A DNA stretch of 64,000 nt from Cladorrhinum sp. PSN259 (taxonomy: Eukaryota; Ascomycota; Sordariomycetes; Sordariales; Podosporaceae): NCBI GenBank assembly GCA_033725935.1, contig MU867063.1, forward strand, positions 677,694 to 741,693, given 5' to 3'. Within the stretch, counting starts at the first letter, position 1; each line of letters starts with the position of its first letter. Below the pieces are notes generated by a model, which saw only the letters and a list, made by a program, of their open reading frames with translations, had not been told where the DNA came from and made no database searches. Shown piece by piece: positions 32,485 to 44,317 of this stretch. Position numbers and translations under genes: made by a program.

Positions 32485-34713
32485 GGTGGAAGGTGTGGTT
32501 GAGAAAAGTCTTCGAAAAATAAAGGACATATAGAGAGATTTTGGGGAAAAGGGCGGGGGGGTGGTGACGTTTTAATAGATAAATTATAATATAAATGGAG
32601 GGGGCCAGAAACTGGAGGGGTTTTATATGGAAGGCTCGCCGCAGTGGTTTGGACGGGATTGCGACGGCTACAATAGATAGTAGACACGGCAAACTGATGA
32701 CACTGGGGACGGGTATTTGGAATTTGCGGTTGCGGAACAAGCAAGGTGTGGATTTACAAAACGGAGACGGATGGCGACATTTCGTGAAAGATTTGTCAAC
32801 CTTCTCTCTACTCTAGATTTAGTAAGTTTTTAATAAACAAGGACGCGCTCGCCGGAGACCACCGATCTGATTATTAGTGCTCTTCCAGGAGCATTCCGAA
32901 CTGTTCTCTTTGTAATCACTTAATTATTAGGATGAACTTACATTGAGGTTGAAAGTCGAATTTCAAGACCCCGAAAAGCCGACCCTGGCCAACTCCGTTG
33001 GGTTTAAGATGTGCGCGTTGCCATTTTTGGAACGTGAAAAAGCCCATGACGCAAATACGCCGTGGGGTCATGATGAAATTGAACCCCTGTTCAAAAACTA
33101 AAAAGACTTCAGATCGAAGTTGGAACTTCGACTCAAAAAGACCAGGAGCCACTCTCACATTGGTCTCATCATTCTGATGGCCAATTGAAAACCCGAGGCA
33201 CTCTCACGCGGACCAAACCCCAGCGAGACAGAGTACCACAAGAGTCCACTCAACACACAAGTGTCAGACCAACCAGATACACCCTTGATACCGAAATCTA
33301 CTCCAGTCGACATGGAGTCAGGAGAAACCCTTGTGAGGAAACCTGGAAGCTATTCAGGCTTTCGTTGTAGTTGTACGCGTCTACTCGTTTGCGCACTCAG
33401 CACCTCGCGCCGAGTGGGCAGTCAGCATTACAAGCAAGGCATTTATTTATTCCCGTGGCTCGACCCATCACACAACCTATGCACAGTCATCGACCCACGA
33501 ATGCCTGCATCAGCCAAGTAAGGAGTGGGTCCAGGTTGCGACATCATGATGAAGCTATTCGCAAGACCGAGTTCTTCTTACAAAATGGTGGTATCCTAGT
33601 GGATAATGACCACAAACACACGGAGAAACAATCCCACGTCCATCGCTTTGGGGAGCATGGGGGCGAAATGGGGTGACCACTCTGGACTAGTGTAAGGCAA
33701 GTAATCCCCCCGAGGTGATCGCTCCCGCCTGTTTGCCATCGATATCGTGGTGGTTTCTCAGCCAGTCGGCCTGTCGGGCTGGCAGAAGGGGCTCAACGGC
33801 TATGACGATCTACCCGGAGCCGAGTGATCACTGTACACAGAGATGGGCGACAGATGAATGTCGGGCAGCGAGATCATCCAAGGTTTGCGAGGCTGCCAGT
33901 CCTAGTCCCAATGCGCCACCGACTGTCCGCCTTGTCTGATTGTCGAGGTTCTAATTGCATTGTGTCGATATTCCACACGGTTGACTGCAGCGGGCGTCTG
34001 CACTGGTACTATGGACGGGTGGACGAGGTCATTCTGACAAAAAGGCAATTCAATGACAACTGCAAACTTGAAGTGGTGCAAAAGGTGGGGTCTTCCGCCA
34101 AATTGCTGTCCACAGCCAGAGCGGGGTTCCATTGTTTAGCAGGCATACCGCCGGGGTTCTCCAGGAATGTGAAATTTGCAGCCTGGACCCTTGAAGCCTT
34201 TTTCTGGCAACCCGTCAACCGAAGCTGGGACTCGATCGTCCCGTCCCCCCAACTCTGTGAACCTACCACCACAACGGATCGTGCTCATCGGATGGCCCTG
34301 TGACAGGACAGCAAAGTGTAGCGGAAAAACAACACCTCACTCGACACTGCCCAAATCCGGCGATCATCCGCGCATTGCCACTTTCGCGCGCCCTCGCACT
34401 CTGTTTTGGGCTTTGGGTTCTGGCAATTGTCCTTGTCGTGCGAGGGACAACACACCAACTTGGTTCTATCCACTCCCGTCAAGGCGACAGCTGCATTTCG
34501 CTGCCGCAGCCGCAAGACGCCAACCCATTGGCTTGCTCCAGTCCCCTCCTGCAAGTACTGCGTACTGGCATCGATTGATGCATTGCATCCCACCCAACCA
34601 GCAACATCACGACCGCACGCAAACCGCGTGACCCCGGCATCTTCTGTCCTCCCTGGTTGATATAAACAGGTTCCACTCATCCTTCCTTTTCCCTCTTCTC
34701 TTTTTCTCGGCAG
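32485..34713. other. 2.2-kb region between divergent glutaredoxin and BAG-domain genes
   Basis: No gene is supported. The first exon of the BAG-domain gene should lie near the right end. Several medium frames at 33180-34680 overlap one another on both strands without homology or starts that fit splicing. Confidence 0.45.
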
Positions 34714-36107
34714 GTCGACGGCAATCTGTCGTAGGACCCCCCAACGTCGTCAAAGTGGCTTCCGGACAAGAAGCTTTGGCATCCCCTGGTGCTCTTATTG
34801 CCAATCTTGCCAATAATATCACCACGGTGCTTCATAACTTGACTCCTTCGCTGCAGTCCTATCTTGACACAGCCGCTGACCACCTGTCTGGGGCGACCGA
34901 TTATATCCACTCCAAGACCGGCGTCCCCCCCACCGCCCTATACACTACTATCGCCATAATCCTCATTCTTGGCGCTATCCCGGCCGTCGCAGCTCGGGAG
35001 AAGAACGGCAAAATGCCTCGCTATGGCTGGTCAACCCGCCCTGCCATCTCTCCCTTCGGTTCAACCGTCGGTCAAGGCGTACCCAACATCACGGATGAAG
35101 ACTTCAGCTACATCACCTCTGAAGATCTGGAGAATTCCGTATACGTCAATCCCGGTCGAGCTTCCTACGGTGGTGCTCAATCACAGTACTACGATCTCTA
35201 CTCCCACTCCGCACCAGCCCCCGCTTACGATCGTCTCAGGCCCGAAGACGATGTTATGCTTATAAAGCATCAAGGTGTCACTTATCCCGAACATTTTCCC
35301 GCATACTCGATCGGTGATGGAAAGCTCTTTGTCAGCGACGTACGAGAGCGGGTGAGAATGATCATGGATCTTACTGATCGCCAGGCAAAGCGTGTCAAAC
35401 TATACTACAAGGGTCGCCGATTGAGAGATCCGGATGTCCCGGTTCGCAGCTACGGCGTCAAGAACAACAGCGAGGTGCTGATGGTTATCGAAGACTCTGG
35501 TCAGGGAAGCAGCGAGGATGATGCGTCGATGGTGTCACGAGAGAGGAGAGGTTCTCGTGAGTCTCGTGAGGCTCTTGACAGCCGCTTTGAGCGAAGTGGA
35601 CGAGATGTGCGAAGCAGTAGACATGGCGTCCCGCCTGACTCTCCTCGCACAAGCAGGACTGGGAGATGGTCAGAGCTTGGCCCACGGGACGCGACAACCT
35701 CCTTCGGTGGTGGTCGGGGCGTGCCAGACGATGGCCGAGGCAGTTATAAGAGAGCCCAGTCTCGAGTCCGCACTCAATCACCCTCAGGTGGCTCAGCCGT
35801 TTCTGCAGCTAGCTGCCCGCCGGGAATTCCAGGAGGGCCACTCGAAAAGATGAGCCAGATTTCGGTGGTCTTCAACAATGAGATCCTGCCATTATGCAAC
35901 GAGTATATCGCATCGCCACCATCAGACCCGAAGAAGCGAGATTTCGAGCATCGGAAGATTTCCGAGACGATCATGCAGAAGGTTCTGCTCAAACTAGACG
36001 AGATCGAGACCTCGGGCGAAGAAGGAGCTCGGGCAAGGAGAAAAGATCTTGTCAAGCATGTGCAAGAGGCATTAAAGAGTCTAGATGAGGCCAAGGGCAA
36101 GGCATGA
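34714..36107 (+). CDS. Membrane-anchored BAG-domain co-chaperone, first exon unresolved
   Basis: The exon starts after a CAG acceptor at 34711-34713, preceded by a long pyrimidine tract, and runs to the stop at 36107 (about 464 codons). It has no in-frame ATG near its start, so a short upstream exon supplying one base of phase is missing from the model. One membrane helix (TALYTTIAIILILGAIPAVA) lies near residues 70-90. A ubiquitin-like stretch follows (VRERVRMIMDLTDRQAKRVKLYYKGRRLRD), then an Arg/Ser-rich linker. A C-terminal BAG domain ends DLVKHVQEALKSLDEAK. BAG proteins act as Hsp70 nucleotide-exchange factors. The helix suggests ER or nuclear-envelope anchoring, comparable to yeast Snl1 and fission-yeast Bag proteins. 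Confidence 0.82.
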
Positions 36108-36908
36108 CGAATGGCGACTCTCCTCTCGCCTAACCTTCATGATCTTCCTTCGTTTCTCCATCTATTGTTTTAATTCTGTTCGAGTTTCACTCCTCAATTT
36201 TTTACAACGGTTTAAGTTCTTGCAAACTACACTGAAATTTATCTTCTTAACCTCACTCAGCCATGCATGGCATTGAGTGGAGAATGAGGGACTGCTCTGG
36301 GGAGCGCTAGAAAGCAATTATAGGAATCATTGGGATGACAGCTGAAGGACCATAGGCAAATTCTTCCCCAAGTTCTGTTCAGCTATTGATATGTATTTTC
36401 TACTGGTTATGGCAATGACTGAATGAATTGAAATGTATTGAACATATCTTCATTGAGGGCCGTTGAACTGGCCTTTATCAAAGACCCCTGGAAGTGTTCG
36501 ATTGTGACGGTGATGTCAGCAATCTCCTCCGACCTATCTAGACTCAATTGACTGCTGCTCGACTCCTGCCAGGCAGCTGGTGGAGTTCATCGGAGACGGG
36601 CGGGTCCTTGCAATCGCTCGCAATCAGTGTGAACCCCACCTGCTTTTGCTGTAGGTCTAACCCTATCTTCTGCCTGAGGCAACAAATCCCTCCCGCTTGT
36701 GCACCTCCACAGCGTCCCGATCGGGCCTAGCGCAATTCTCGCGAACATCACTGCACAGGGCCAATTTTCAGCCCACACAAAAAAGTCGAGGAACCGACCA
36801 ACTAACCATCGCGCAGGGTAAGGAAGCAGTCTGACCTCGCTGCCACGGAGTTTGACTGATCAATCTTCCTTTAGTTTTCCCTTCTTTCTCCCCAGTCATC
36901 GCGGCAAG
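36108..36908. other. Intergenic region upstream of RPL16
   Basis: No coding sequence is seen. The right end has pyrimidine-rich sequence just before the ATG, usual for ribosomal-protein genes. Confidence 0.5.
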
Positions 36909-38042
36909 ATGTCTTCCTTCGAGTCTGTGGTATGTGTGCACTCTCTCCAATGCCCCCATGTCCGCATTTAAAGCACAATCCGAGCATTGCCCACCTCCCG
37001 CTCCCAACACGACGACGACGACCGGCACGCGAACAAGCAGCAAACCGAGCGATCATTTCGAAATCGTTATTGTTCATGATGAAAATGGGGAACAGCGATG
37101 GATTGAGGAGCAATCGTGGCTAACCTTTGGATTGCGCATAGGTCGTGGTCGATGGCAAGGGCCATCTGCTTGGTCGTTTGGCCAGCATTGTTGCCAAGCA
37201 GCTCCTCAACGGCCAGCAGGTTGTCGTTGTCCGCTGTGAGGCCCTCAATATCTCCGGCGAGTTCTTCCGCTCGAAGCGTACGTTTACACCACATTTCTTC
37301 ATGGTCGATATGGCACAGGATTGGTAGCAATGCGGTGACCGGGAACCCCGAGCTCGGAATAGGATTGGGCTTGGGCCTCGGAGACTGTCATTGCTGGGGA
37401 GAAACTGAGATGGCAGATTTGAGCAAGTTGACTGACGCTCGAATGCAGTCAAGTACCACGCCTACCTTCGCAAGATGACCCGGTACAACCCTACCCGCGG
37501 TGGTAAGTCGAACATCCAACGTTGCGGTGATATGCTTGTTCAGCAATTCTGATCCTGTCCCCAGGTCCCTTCCACTTCCGCGCCCCCAGCCGCATCTTCT
37601 ACAAGGCCGTCCGTGGCATGATTCCCCACAAAACCGCCCGCGGTGCCGCTGCTCTCGAGCGCCTCAAGGTCTTCGAGGGTGTCCCCGCTCCCTATGACAA
37701 GAAGAAGAAGATGGTCGTTCCCCAGGCCCTCCGCGTTCTCAGACTCCAGCCCGGCCGCAAGTACTGCACTGTTGGCCGGTTGAGCCACGAGGTTGGCTGG
37801 AAGTACCAGGATGTTGTTGCCAGGTGGGTCATGGATTTCCATATATGCTTAACCGCTCCCAGTGGGCGGTTGGCTCTTTGTGCGGGCGCTAACCGTTTGA
37901 TAGACTCGAGGAGAGACGCAAGGCGAAGGGTGCTGCCTACTATGAGCGCAAGAAGCTCATTGCCAGACAGCTCTCCGAGGCGAAGAAGACCGCCAAGGTC
38001 GACTCCAAGACCACCGAGGCTCTTGCCGGCTTCGGCTACTAG
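36909..38042 (+). CDS. rpl16: 60S ribosomal protein uL13 (RPL16/L13a)
   Basis: Five exons (36909-36929, 37142-37277, 37449-37502, 37565-37823, 37904-38042) encode 202 aa, exactly the family size. Donors are GTATGT, GTACGT, GTAAGT, GTGGGT and the unusual long first introns (212 and 171 nt) sit at the 5' end, as is common in fungal ribosomal-protein genes. The first exon encodes only MSSFESV. Core motifs: DGKGHLLGRLAS, VVRCEALNISG, KYHAYLRKMTRYNPTRGG, RGMIPHKTARGAAAL, and the basic tail ARQLSEAKKTAK. It is a structural component of the large cytosolic ribosomal subunit. Confidence 0.97.
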
Positions 38043-40410
38043 AGATAGTGGCAAACAGCACAACCTCTTTGACCTTTTATGCTATTTCACTCTAGATTGG
38101 CGCGGTGGTTCAGGGCATCAATTCCTGTGCGTGGCTGGTGGGACTCGGAAATATGGTTTGTCTGACACCCTGCGCGTCCCGGATTTGGCACTCATAAAAA
38201 TAAAATGAGATCAACCAATGGAGACTTGAGGTTTGCATGGGATGAAGAAAGCACACAAAAAATACCCGGTTCTTGGCAATGGCAGGCAGGTTTCTCCGTG
38301 AGATGTACAGGATACGCCATGACGCCAATTCCTCATCTCTTGAAGAACCAAATGCCAATGCCATCCTGCCTTTACGCTGAATGAAACGACAATAATATGG
38401 ATCTTTGCTGGTCGAAATATGTGAATACTCGGTGATCTTGCCCTTGATGATATGAGAGCTTCCTTCGTCTGCCAGTCTGATGAGCTCTTTGAAACGAAGT
38501 TCCAGACTGTAATCCCCATTTCCGTGTGCAGACCAGTCACTGTGGTTCCTCTAGTATTGTATATAAAACAGTTTATATAGTGGATGTATGACGTATTGCC
38601 TCCAGCAAATGTTTGAACTTTGGTGTGGGTTTGGTCCCTCTTTTGGGGCGATCCCTCACTCAACTCTATCGGGATGCTAAAATATCTACAGCATGTAATT
38701 AACAAGAGGTATGGATTCTCGAGTCACAAGGTTGAAAGGATCTTTTGCACTATCAGTGCATCTATAGCAACCAGTACATGTATGAAGCCATTGATCAGTT
38801 GGGATGGTCATGACACGTCGTAGGACACAGATATACTGCTCTTCTTCTGTTGGGTTCTTGGGAAAGTGTGCCTTGACGGCTCTGGATTGTTGAAGGTAGG
38901 AGTAATGTAGGTATGTATTAGTGATTGGTGTATTTTTGTTCCCTGAGCATTCTGCAGGTTTTAACAAATTTCAGTCATGATGGTTAGTCGGCGAGGCTGG
39001 TAGTTGTTACAGATGGCTTTCTGTACCGTTGAGCCGAAGGATTGTTATGTAGGTGCGGTTTGGTGTGCGTTAGGTTCGATATTAGTATCTTTTCCTTTTT
39101 TTTTTTTTTTTTTTCCTCTAAGAAATATGGTTTCAATCATGTAGATGCCTGAAGAGAAATAATGCCTGCAAGAGGGTTTTGTTTCTACTTTGGTATTTTC
39201 TGAGTCCGGAGATGGTATTAGTATACTTGAGTTTGTTCTAAACTTCCAGTCTCTGTCCTTTCTCCATGATATATGTGCATATATATTCAGCGGAAAGTTG
39301 ATCTTGTTCTTTTTTTAAGCATATACCAATGGCTGGAGCAGGTTTATTCATAGCTTCTAGTTCTGTCTTTTTCAATATACTAGGGTTTCCCGAGTCTTTA
39401 TTGCCCGTCCTTCTTTTTTTTCATAGAATATCGAGTCAAGCCCTAGTTGAACATATAATATCTCCCTCAATGGCAATCTCTGTGCTATCATGAAGTTTTG
39501 GTCGACTGTTTTCCTTGTTGAGAATACTTAAGACTTCCTTGGTACCATTCAAGTTCATTTATTCCCAGAAAGTCACGGTTATTCACCTCCGATATTCGGC
39601 AGCAAATATATTCTTCCACATAATATATATATATATATATCAAGATGCAAGCAGCAAGTGATTGACAAGAACCGCTAGTCTGGCTTTCGTTTACATTTGA
39701 GTAGTGAGGAAAGGTGTCCTGTCTAAAGCTTTGCTCCATCTTTGGCTTTCATACATCGCTAAATCGCGATCAAACTGCACACAATTATAACATTCGACTT
39801 TGGTTGTATACAGGATGATTCTTGCCCCAATCGAACACTTCTGGTTGGTAGCTCATCAAGTAGCTGCACCTGCAAAACAAAATATTCTTCACACTCTCAA
39901 GGTGGGAGAAAACCACAGAGTCCGGTAGTCTATCCTTAAATATTTTAGCTAACAGTTGAGATATAATCTGTATAGAACAATAGTTGCGAGGTTGTCGTTT
40001 TCACGATGACTCCGGTAACATAGAAAAGACAAAACATCAAGCCCTTCAGTTTGCCCATTGTCTGGTTACTGGTAGTAGTTGCCCGAAAGCAAATATTAGC
40101 CACTGCTCGGACAGCTCAGATTGACTAATTCATGAAATCATTTAAAGCCCAATGAGCTCTCCCCGAATGATATGCAAAGTAATGCGTATTAGCCTTCAAT
40201 TTATCTCCCAGACACCGTGACACTTTTCAAAAAACTCATACTCTTCTATCATTACCTAATTATCTAGGTATCAATAACAATCATAGCATTATTTATATCC
40301 TTCTTCCTTCTCCTCTTCCAACCATTTTCGTCTCCTTCATTTAAACGAAATGCACGCTCTATTAACTCATACCCTGCGGAACAGAAATCACGAAACATTG
40401 CTTTCTCACA
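38043..40410. other. AT-rich gene-free 2.4 kb
   Basis: No gene is supported on either strand. It is noticeably AT-rich with T homopolymers (about 39099-39115) and a TA microsatellite (about 39622-39640). It could be ordinary 3' intergenic sequence or old, mutated repeat DNA. Confidence 0.5.
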
Positions 40411-40519
40411 GGGAGCTTGGCTCAGTTGGAAGAGCGCAGGTCTCATATCGCATCGAATATGATCCAGTTTAACATTGGAAGTCATCCTGAGGTCGTGAGT
40501 TCGAGCCTCACAGTTCCCA
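40411..40519 (+). tRNA. Elongator tRNA-Met(CAU) with a 36-nt intron
   Basis: GGGAGCT pairs with AGTTCCC (one G-U). The D arm is GCTC/GAGC, the anticodon loop reads CTCATA-A, and the T arm GTGAG-TTCGAGC-CTCAC is perfect. The anticodon is at 40444-40446. The intron (40448-40483) begins one base after the anticodon, the canonical position, leaving a 73-nt tRNA. The T31-T39 mismatch in the anticodon stem also occurs in yeast elongator tRNA-Met. The TTCG T-loop and G1-C72 pair mark the elongator rather than initiator type. A T run downstream (40523-40529) fits Pol III termination. Confidence 0.92.
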
Positions 40520-40802
40520 CACTTTTTTTGTTACCTTTTACTTCATTTTTTTTTGTCAAAGAAAAAAAAGGAGAAGGCAACGCTTACTTATCGGTTTGTT
40601 CAGTTCATGCAAAGCGCCAGTTATGATGATCTGCATGATCAACACGTACAGAGTTATCTCAAGAGATATCGGAAGGAGTATTGGCGCAAGCAAGCCTGAT
40701 CCTTGATTATAGATCTCGTCGTCAAAGCAAATGCAAGTTCAATTGGTCTATGTCATACGTGCACCGGCCTCGCCCTCCTCATCACATCGTACAACAAGAA
40801 GA

Positions 40803-42371
40803 CTACAAATACAAGCCCTCAGGTTCGCCCTCCTGCTTGGTCCGCAACACTCTCTCACGAGCAGCCCGGAAATCTGCCATCTCCACTCTCATTCTGCGCT
40901 CGCGGAGAGCCATCAAACCGGCCTCGGAGCAAATGGCCTTGATGTCCGCACCAGACAAGTCATCCTTCTGCGCAATGAACTCCTCCAAATCGACATCTTC
41001 GTTTAGCGACATCTTGCTAGTGTGTAAGGTAAAGATTTTGCGCTTCGTGTTCTGGTCGGGATTCTCGAACAAGATCTTGCGATCGATACGGCCGGGTCTA
41101 ATCAGAGCGGGATCAAGCGTTTCAATCTTGTTGGTGGCCATAATGACCTTGACGTCACCACGGTCGTCGAAACCGTCGAGCTGATTGAGCAGTTCCAGCA
41201 TGGTGCGTTGGACTTCGCGCTCACCACCTGATGTTGACTCGTACCGCTTCGTTCCAATGGCGTCGATCTCGTCGATGAACACGATGGATGGGGCATTCTC
41301 TGCAGCGACCTTTTAAATGGTTAGACTTGATTTCAGAACAAACGGGCTTGACGTAGTTGCTTACCTGGAAGAGTTGGCGGACCAACCGAGGACCGTCACC
41401 AAGATACTTCTGAATAAGCTCACTACCAACGATGCGCAAGAATGTGGCAGAAGTTTGATTGGCAACAGCTTTGGCGAGAAGCGTCTTTCCAGTACCCGGT
41501 GCACCATAGAGAATAACACCCTTGGGTGGCTTGATGCCCATCTCCTCGTATAGCTCGGGGTGCAGAAGCGGCAGCTCGACCGATTCCCGCACTTCCTGGA
41601 TCTGCTGTTCTAAACCACCAATGTCTGCATATGACTCTGTAGGCGCCTTGTCCAACTTCATGACGCTGACTATCGGGTCCGCGTCGTCTGTCAAGACGCC
41701 AACAATACTGACTGTCTTGTGATGCAGAAGGACGCTTGCGCCGGGTTCGAGAAGATCCTTGTCAACGAAACTCATGATACTGACATAGTATTCAGGCCCG
41801 GTGGTGCTGGAAACAATAGCGTGGTCATCGTCAATCATCTCTTCAAGGGTACCGACGCCCATGGGGCTGCCTCGCATGTCATCGACTCGGCCGCGCTCGT
41901 CCGCATTGCGATCAGCAGCCTCGGGCTCTGAAGTAGGGGCGTTGTTCTCCTTGGCCGACTTGGCCTTTCGCAAGCGCTCTTGGTTCTCGACGTATTCCTC
42001 CTCCAGCAACAGGTGGTCGTGGACACGCTGCATGCGCAGTAACCGGAGCTTGCATCGGCTGGTAGGATAGATTGGGGGCAGCTTTGCGGCAGCGCTGGTG
42101 CCGGCGGCTCTCTTCTTCTTGCGACCAATGCGGGTGGTAGGTCTCGGGGGCGGCTCGTACTTGGGGGGCTTCCCCTTCTGTTGGTGGGAGTTCCCAGGTC
42201 AACCAGTCATTTCCAGGACAGTGTAATCATCGGGAGAGCTCACCTTCTTGTCCTTATCGTCCTTTCCGTCCTGCCCACCGCCCATGCCACCCATACCCGA
42301 CTGGTTTTGACCCTGCTGGCTGTTAGGAGATGATTGGGCGACTCGAGCTCTAGAATGAGGATAGTTACCAT
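40803..42371 (-). CDS. rpt2: 26S proteasome regulatory ATPase subunit RPT2 (S4)
   Basis: Four exons on minus (42371-42369, 42312-42244, 42177-41365, 41309-40803) encode 463 aa, and every intron is phase 0. The first coding exon is just ATG: the frame upstream of GGT CAA has no start, while ATG followed by GTAACT...CAG joins to give MGQNQSGMGGMGG, the expected N-myristoylation motif of RPT2. Other features: coiled coil (about 65-100), OB region, Walker A GAPGTGKT (249-256), Walker B FIDEID (306-311), the SRH-type GRIDRKI segment, and the C-terminal HbYX motif LYL, which docks into the 20S alpha ring. It unfolds and gates substrates entering the proteasome. Confidence 0.95.
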
Positions 42372-43454
42372 ATTGAATGCGGGACCCCAGGCCTGAGTGC
42401 TGCAATAGAAATAGTATCGAAATTGGAGATAGAATTAGCAGAACCAGCACACCGTGTTTGTGGTAGTTACTGGTGATGCGCTCTGCGATGGTGGGGTAAA
42501 ATTTGAGGTTGGAGTGTGCGGAGGTGCTTGCTCCTGGGATGGTGATGCAGTTAATAAAGCTGAGCTCACAACTGCTGCGTTGGTCGCATGCTTGTATCTA
42601 CCAGGCGGCAGTGGGACGCGAAAACGGTGCACTGACCAACTGAAGAGACAGGGATTTGGATCTTGGCGTAGCTTATCTGCCCAATGGAGCTGGTTCTTCT
42701 TGGCCCACCATTCAAGCACAGTGGAACCTTGCAAGAAGCCTTGCTGCCGTCAAGGTTCCAAAGTTGAACCTGTCGCTTGTTGAAGGTGCTGATGTGATGA
42801 CAGTGGAGGTTGGGAACTGAGTTGATTGTGAAAGAAGCTTATCAAACTTGGAGCTCTCAACTTCTTGTGTTGAACGTTACGGACACAAGATGATGATTTG
42901 CATATTTGACGCCATCTACTTTACTTGGAGGGTTTACCAACAATACCTAGATGTTTCATGATGTTGGGCTGATGCTGAAGGTTGCTGTTTATATGAGGAT
43001 GAATGAGAGCCGAGGTGAAAGCATGATACACAGTGTTGTTCAGTTTTATTATAGAATAAACTTCCTGCTTGGACATTTGTTGTAGGTGGGGACATGAAGT
43101 ACCCATACTGTGTAAGGTAGCTGGTACCTCCTACACTGAGTTCAATTGTTGCCCCAAACCCGCTTTTATTTACGCAGCAATCAATAGCCCGACCATTCAC
43201 TTGATGCGGCACTCTTACGGCTATTGCAAAACAAAAATAACTTGTTGACAGAGCCGCATGCCGCCAGTTTGGTACCCTTGCGCTTCCACATTGGTTACCC
43301 CTCCATAGCCTTGGGTTTGGGGACGGGACTTTTCCCCCTCCATCCGACACCACTCTTACCCTTACGCAGTAGCTATTTCCAAGTCCACCGTGCCGCGGCA
43401 CTCCAACACGAAAACCGCCCTTTTACATCCGCGATACAATACGACAGCCTAGCT
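42372..43454. other. Divergent upstream region of RPT2 and UBC1
   Basis: No coding sequence is supported. Both genes belong to the ubiquitin-proteasome system and read outward from this 1.1-kb interval. No shared hexanucleotide proteasome element (GGTGGCAAA type) was noticed. Confidence 0.45.
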
Positions 43455-44317
43455 ATGGCTTCCACTCGCGAGCGTCGGGTTATGAAGGAGTTGTCCGACC
43501 TTCAGAATGACGCCGACCACTCGGGCGTCACAGCCACAGTAATCGATCCCTCCAACTTCACCCATCTCCGGGGCACTCTCCCAGGACCCCCCGATACGCC
43601 CTACGCCGGTGGCACTTTCGTTGTCGATATTCAGATCCCCGAGACGTATCCCTTCAAATCCCCGATCATGAAGTTCGAGACCAAGATTTGGCATCCAAAT
43701 GTCAGCAGTGTAACGGTACGTTTGGGACACTCAGCCGAGGCAGTTGGTTAAGGTTACGGTTTTGGCTACATGCTGTTTTCTCCTGGAAACTAACTTGTGG
43801 TTTTCGTTTGCCAGGGAGCAATCTGCCTCGATATTCTCGGTAATGGCTGGTCGCCCGTCGGCACTATCAAGATGGCGCTCATCTCCCTCCGAATGCTGCT
43901 CGAGTCTCCGAACCCGAAAGACCCCCAAGATGCCGAAGTTGCCAAGATGTTGATGGAGCAACCAGACGAGTTTGCTCAAAAGGCCCACGATTGGGCTGTA
44001 ATCCATGCCGGGGCGCCTAGGAAGGAACAGCCCAAGCACAACTACAAGCCTGCTCCGACACCGGCGGTAAATGCCCAAGCCAGGTACGTTGTGTATGGGG
44101 TGAACATGCTATAACAGGAACACTGACAAAGAGGTACCGTAGATACCAGGGGTACAACAAAGACCTCGTTGACCGGTTTGTCAACATGGGCTTCGACGTC
44201 GAGGCCGTTGTGGATGCCTTCCAATACGTGGGCATCGATCGCAATGGAGGCGAGGATTACGAGCTCGAAGAGGCTTATATGGGCGATATTACTGCTCGAC
44301 TCCTTGGTGAGAACTAG
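43455..44317 (+). CDS. ubc1: Ubiquitin-conjugating enzyme E2 with UBA domain (UBC1/E2-25K type)
   Basis: Three exons (43455-43715, 43815-44083, 44143-44317) encode 234 aa. Introns of 99 and 59 nt (GTACGT donors) join in frame. The E2 core spans about 1-150, with HPN at 80-82 and catalytic Cys91 in GAICLDIL, which falls just after the first intron. A short linker follows, then a C-terminal UBA domain (VDRFVNMGFDVEAVVDAFQ, about 190-234). This architecture defines the UBC1/UBE2K class, which extends Lys48-linked chains in ER-associated and general protein degradation. The ATG at 43455 starts MASTRERRVMKEL, the usual E2 N-terminus; the open frame upstream is leader. Confidence 0.95.

Noticed and set aside
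33180..34680. Several 70-150 codon frames on both strands before the BAG-domain gene
   Set aside because: Mutually overlapping, no domain; attempts to use their ATGs as the missing BAG first exon failed on reading phase.
36930..37141. Box C-like ATGATGA in the first RPL16 intron, suggesting a C/D snoRNA
   Set aside because: No box D (CTGA) at a suitable distance and no terminal stem seen; one 7-mer is not enough.
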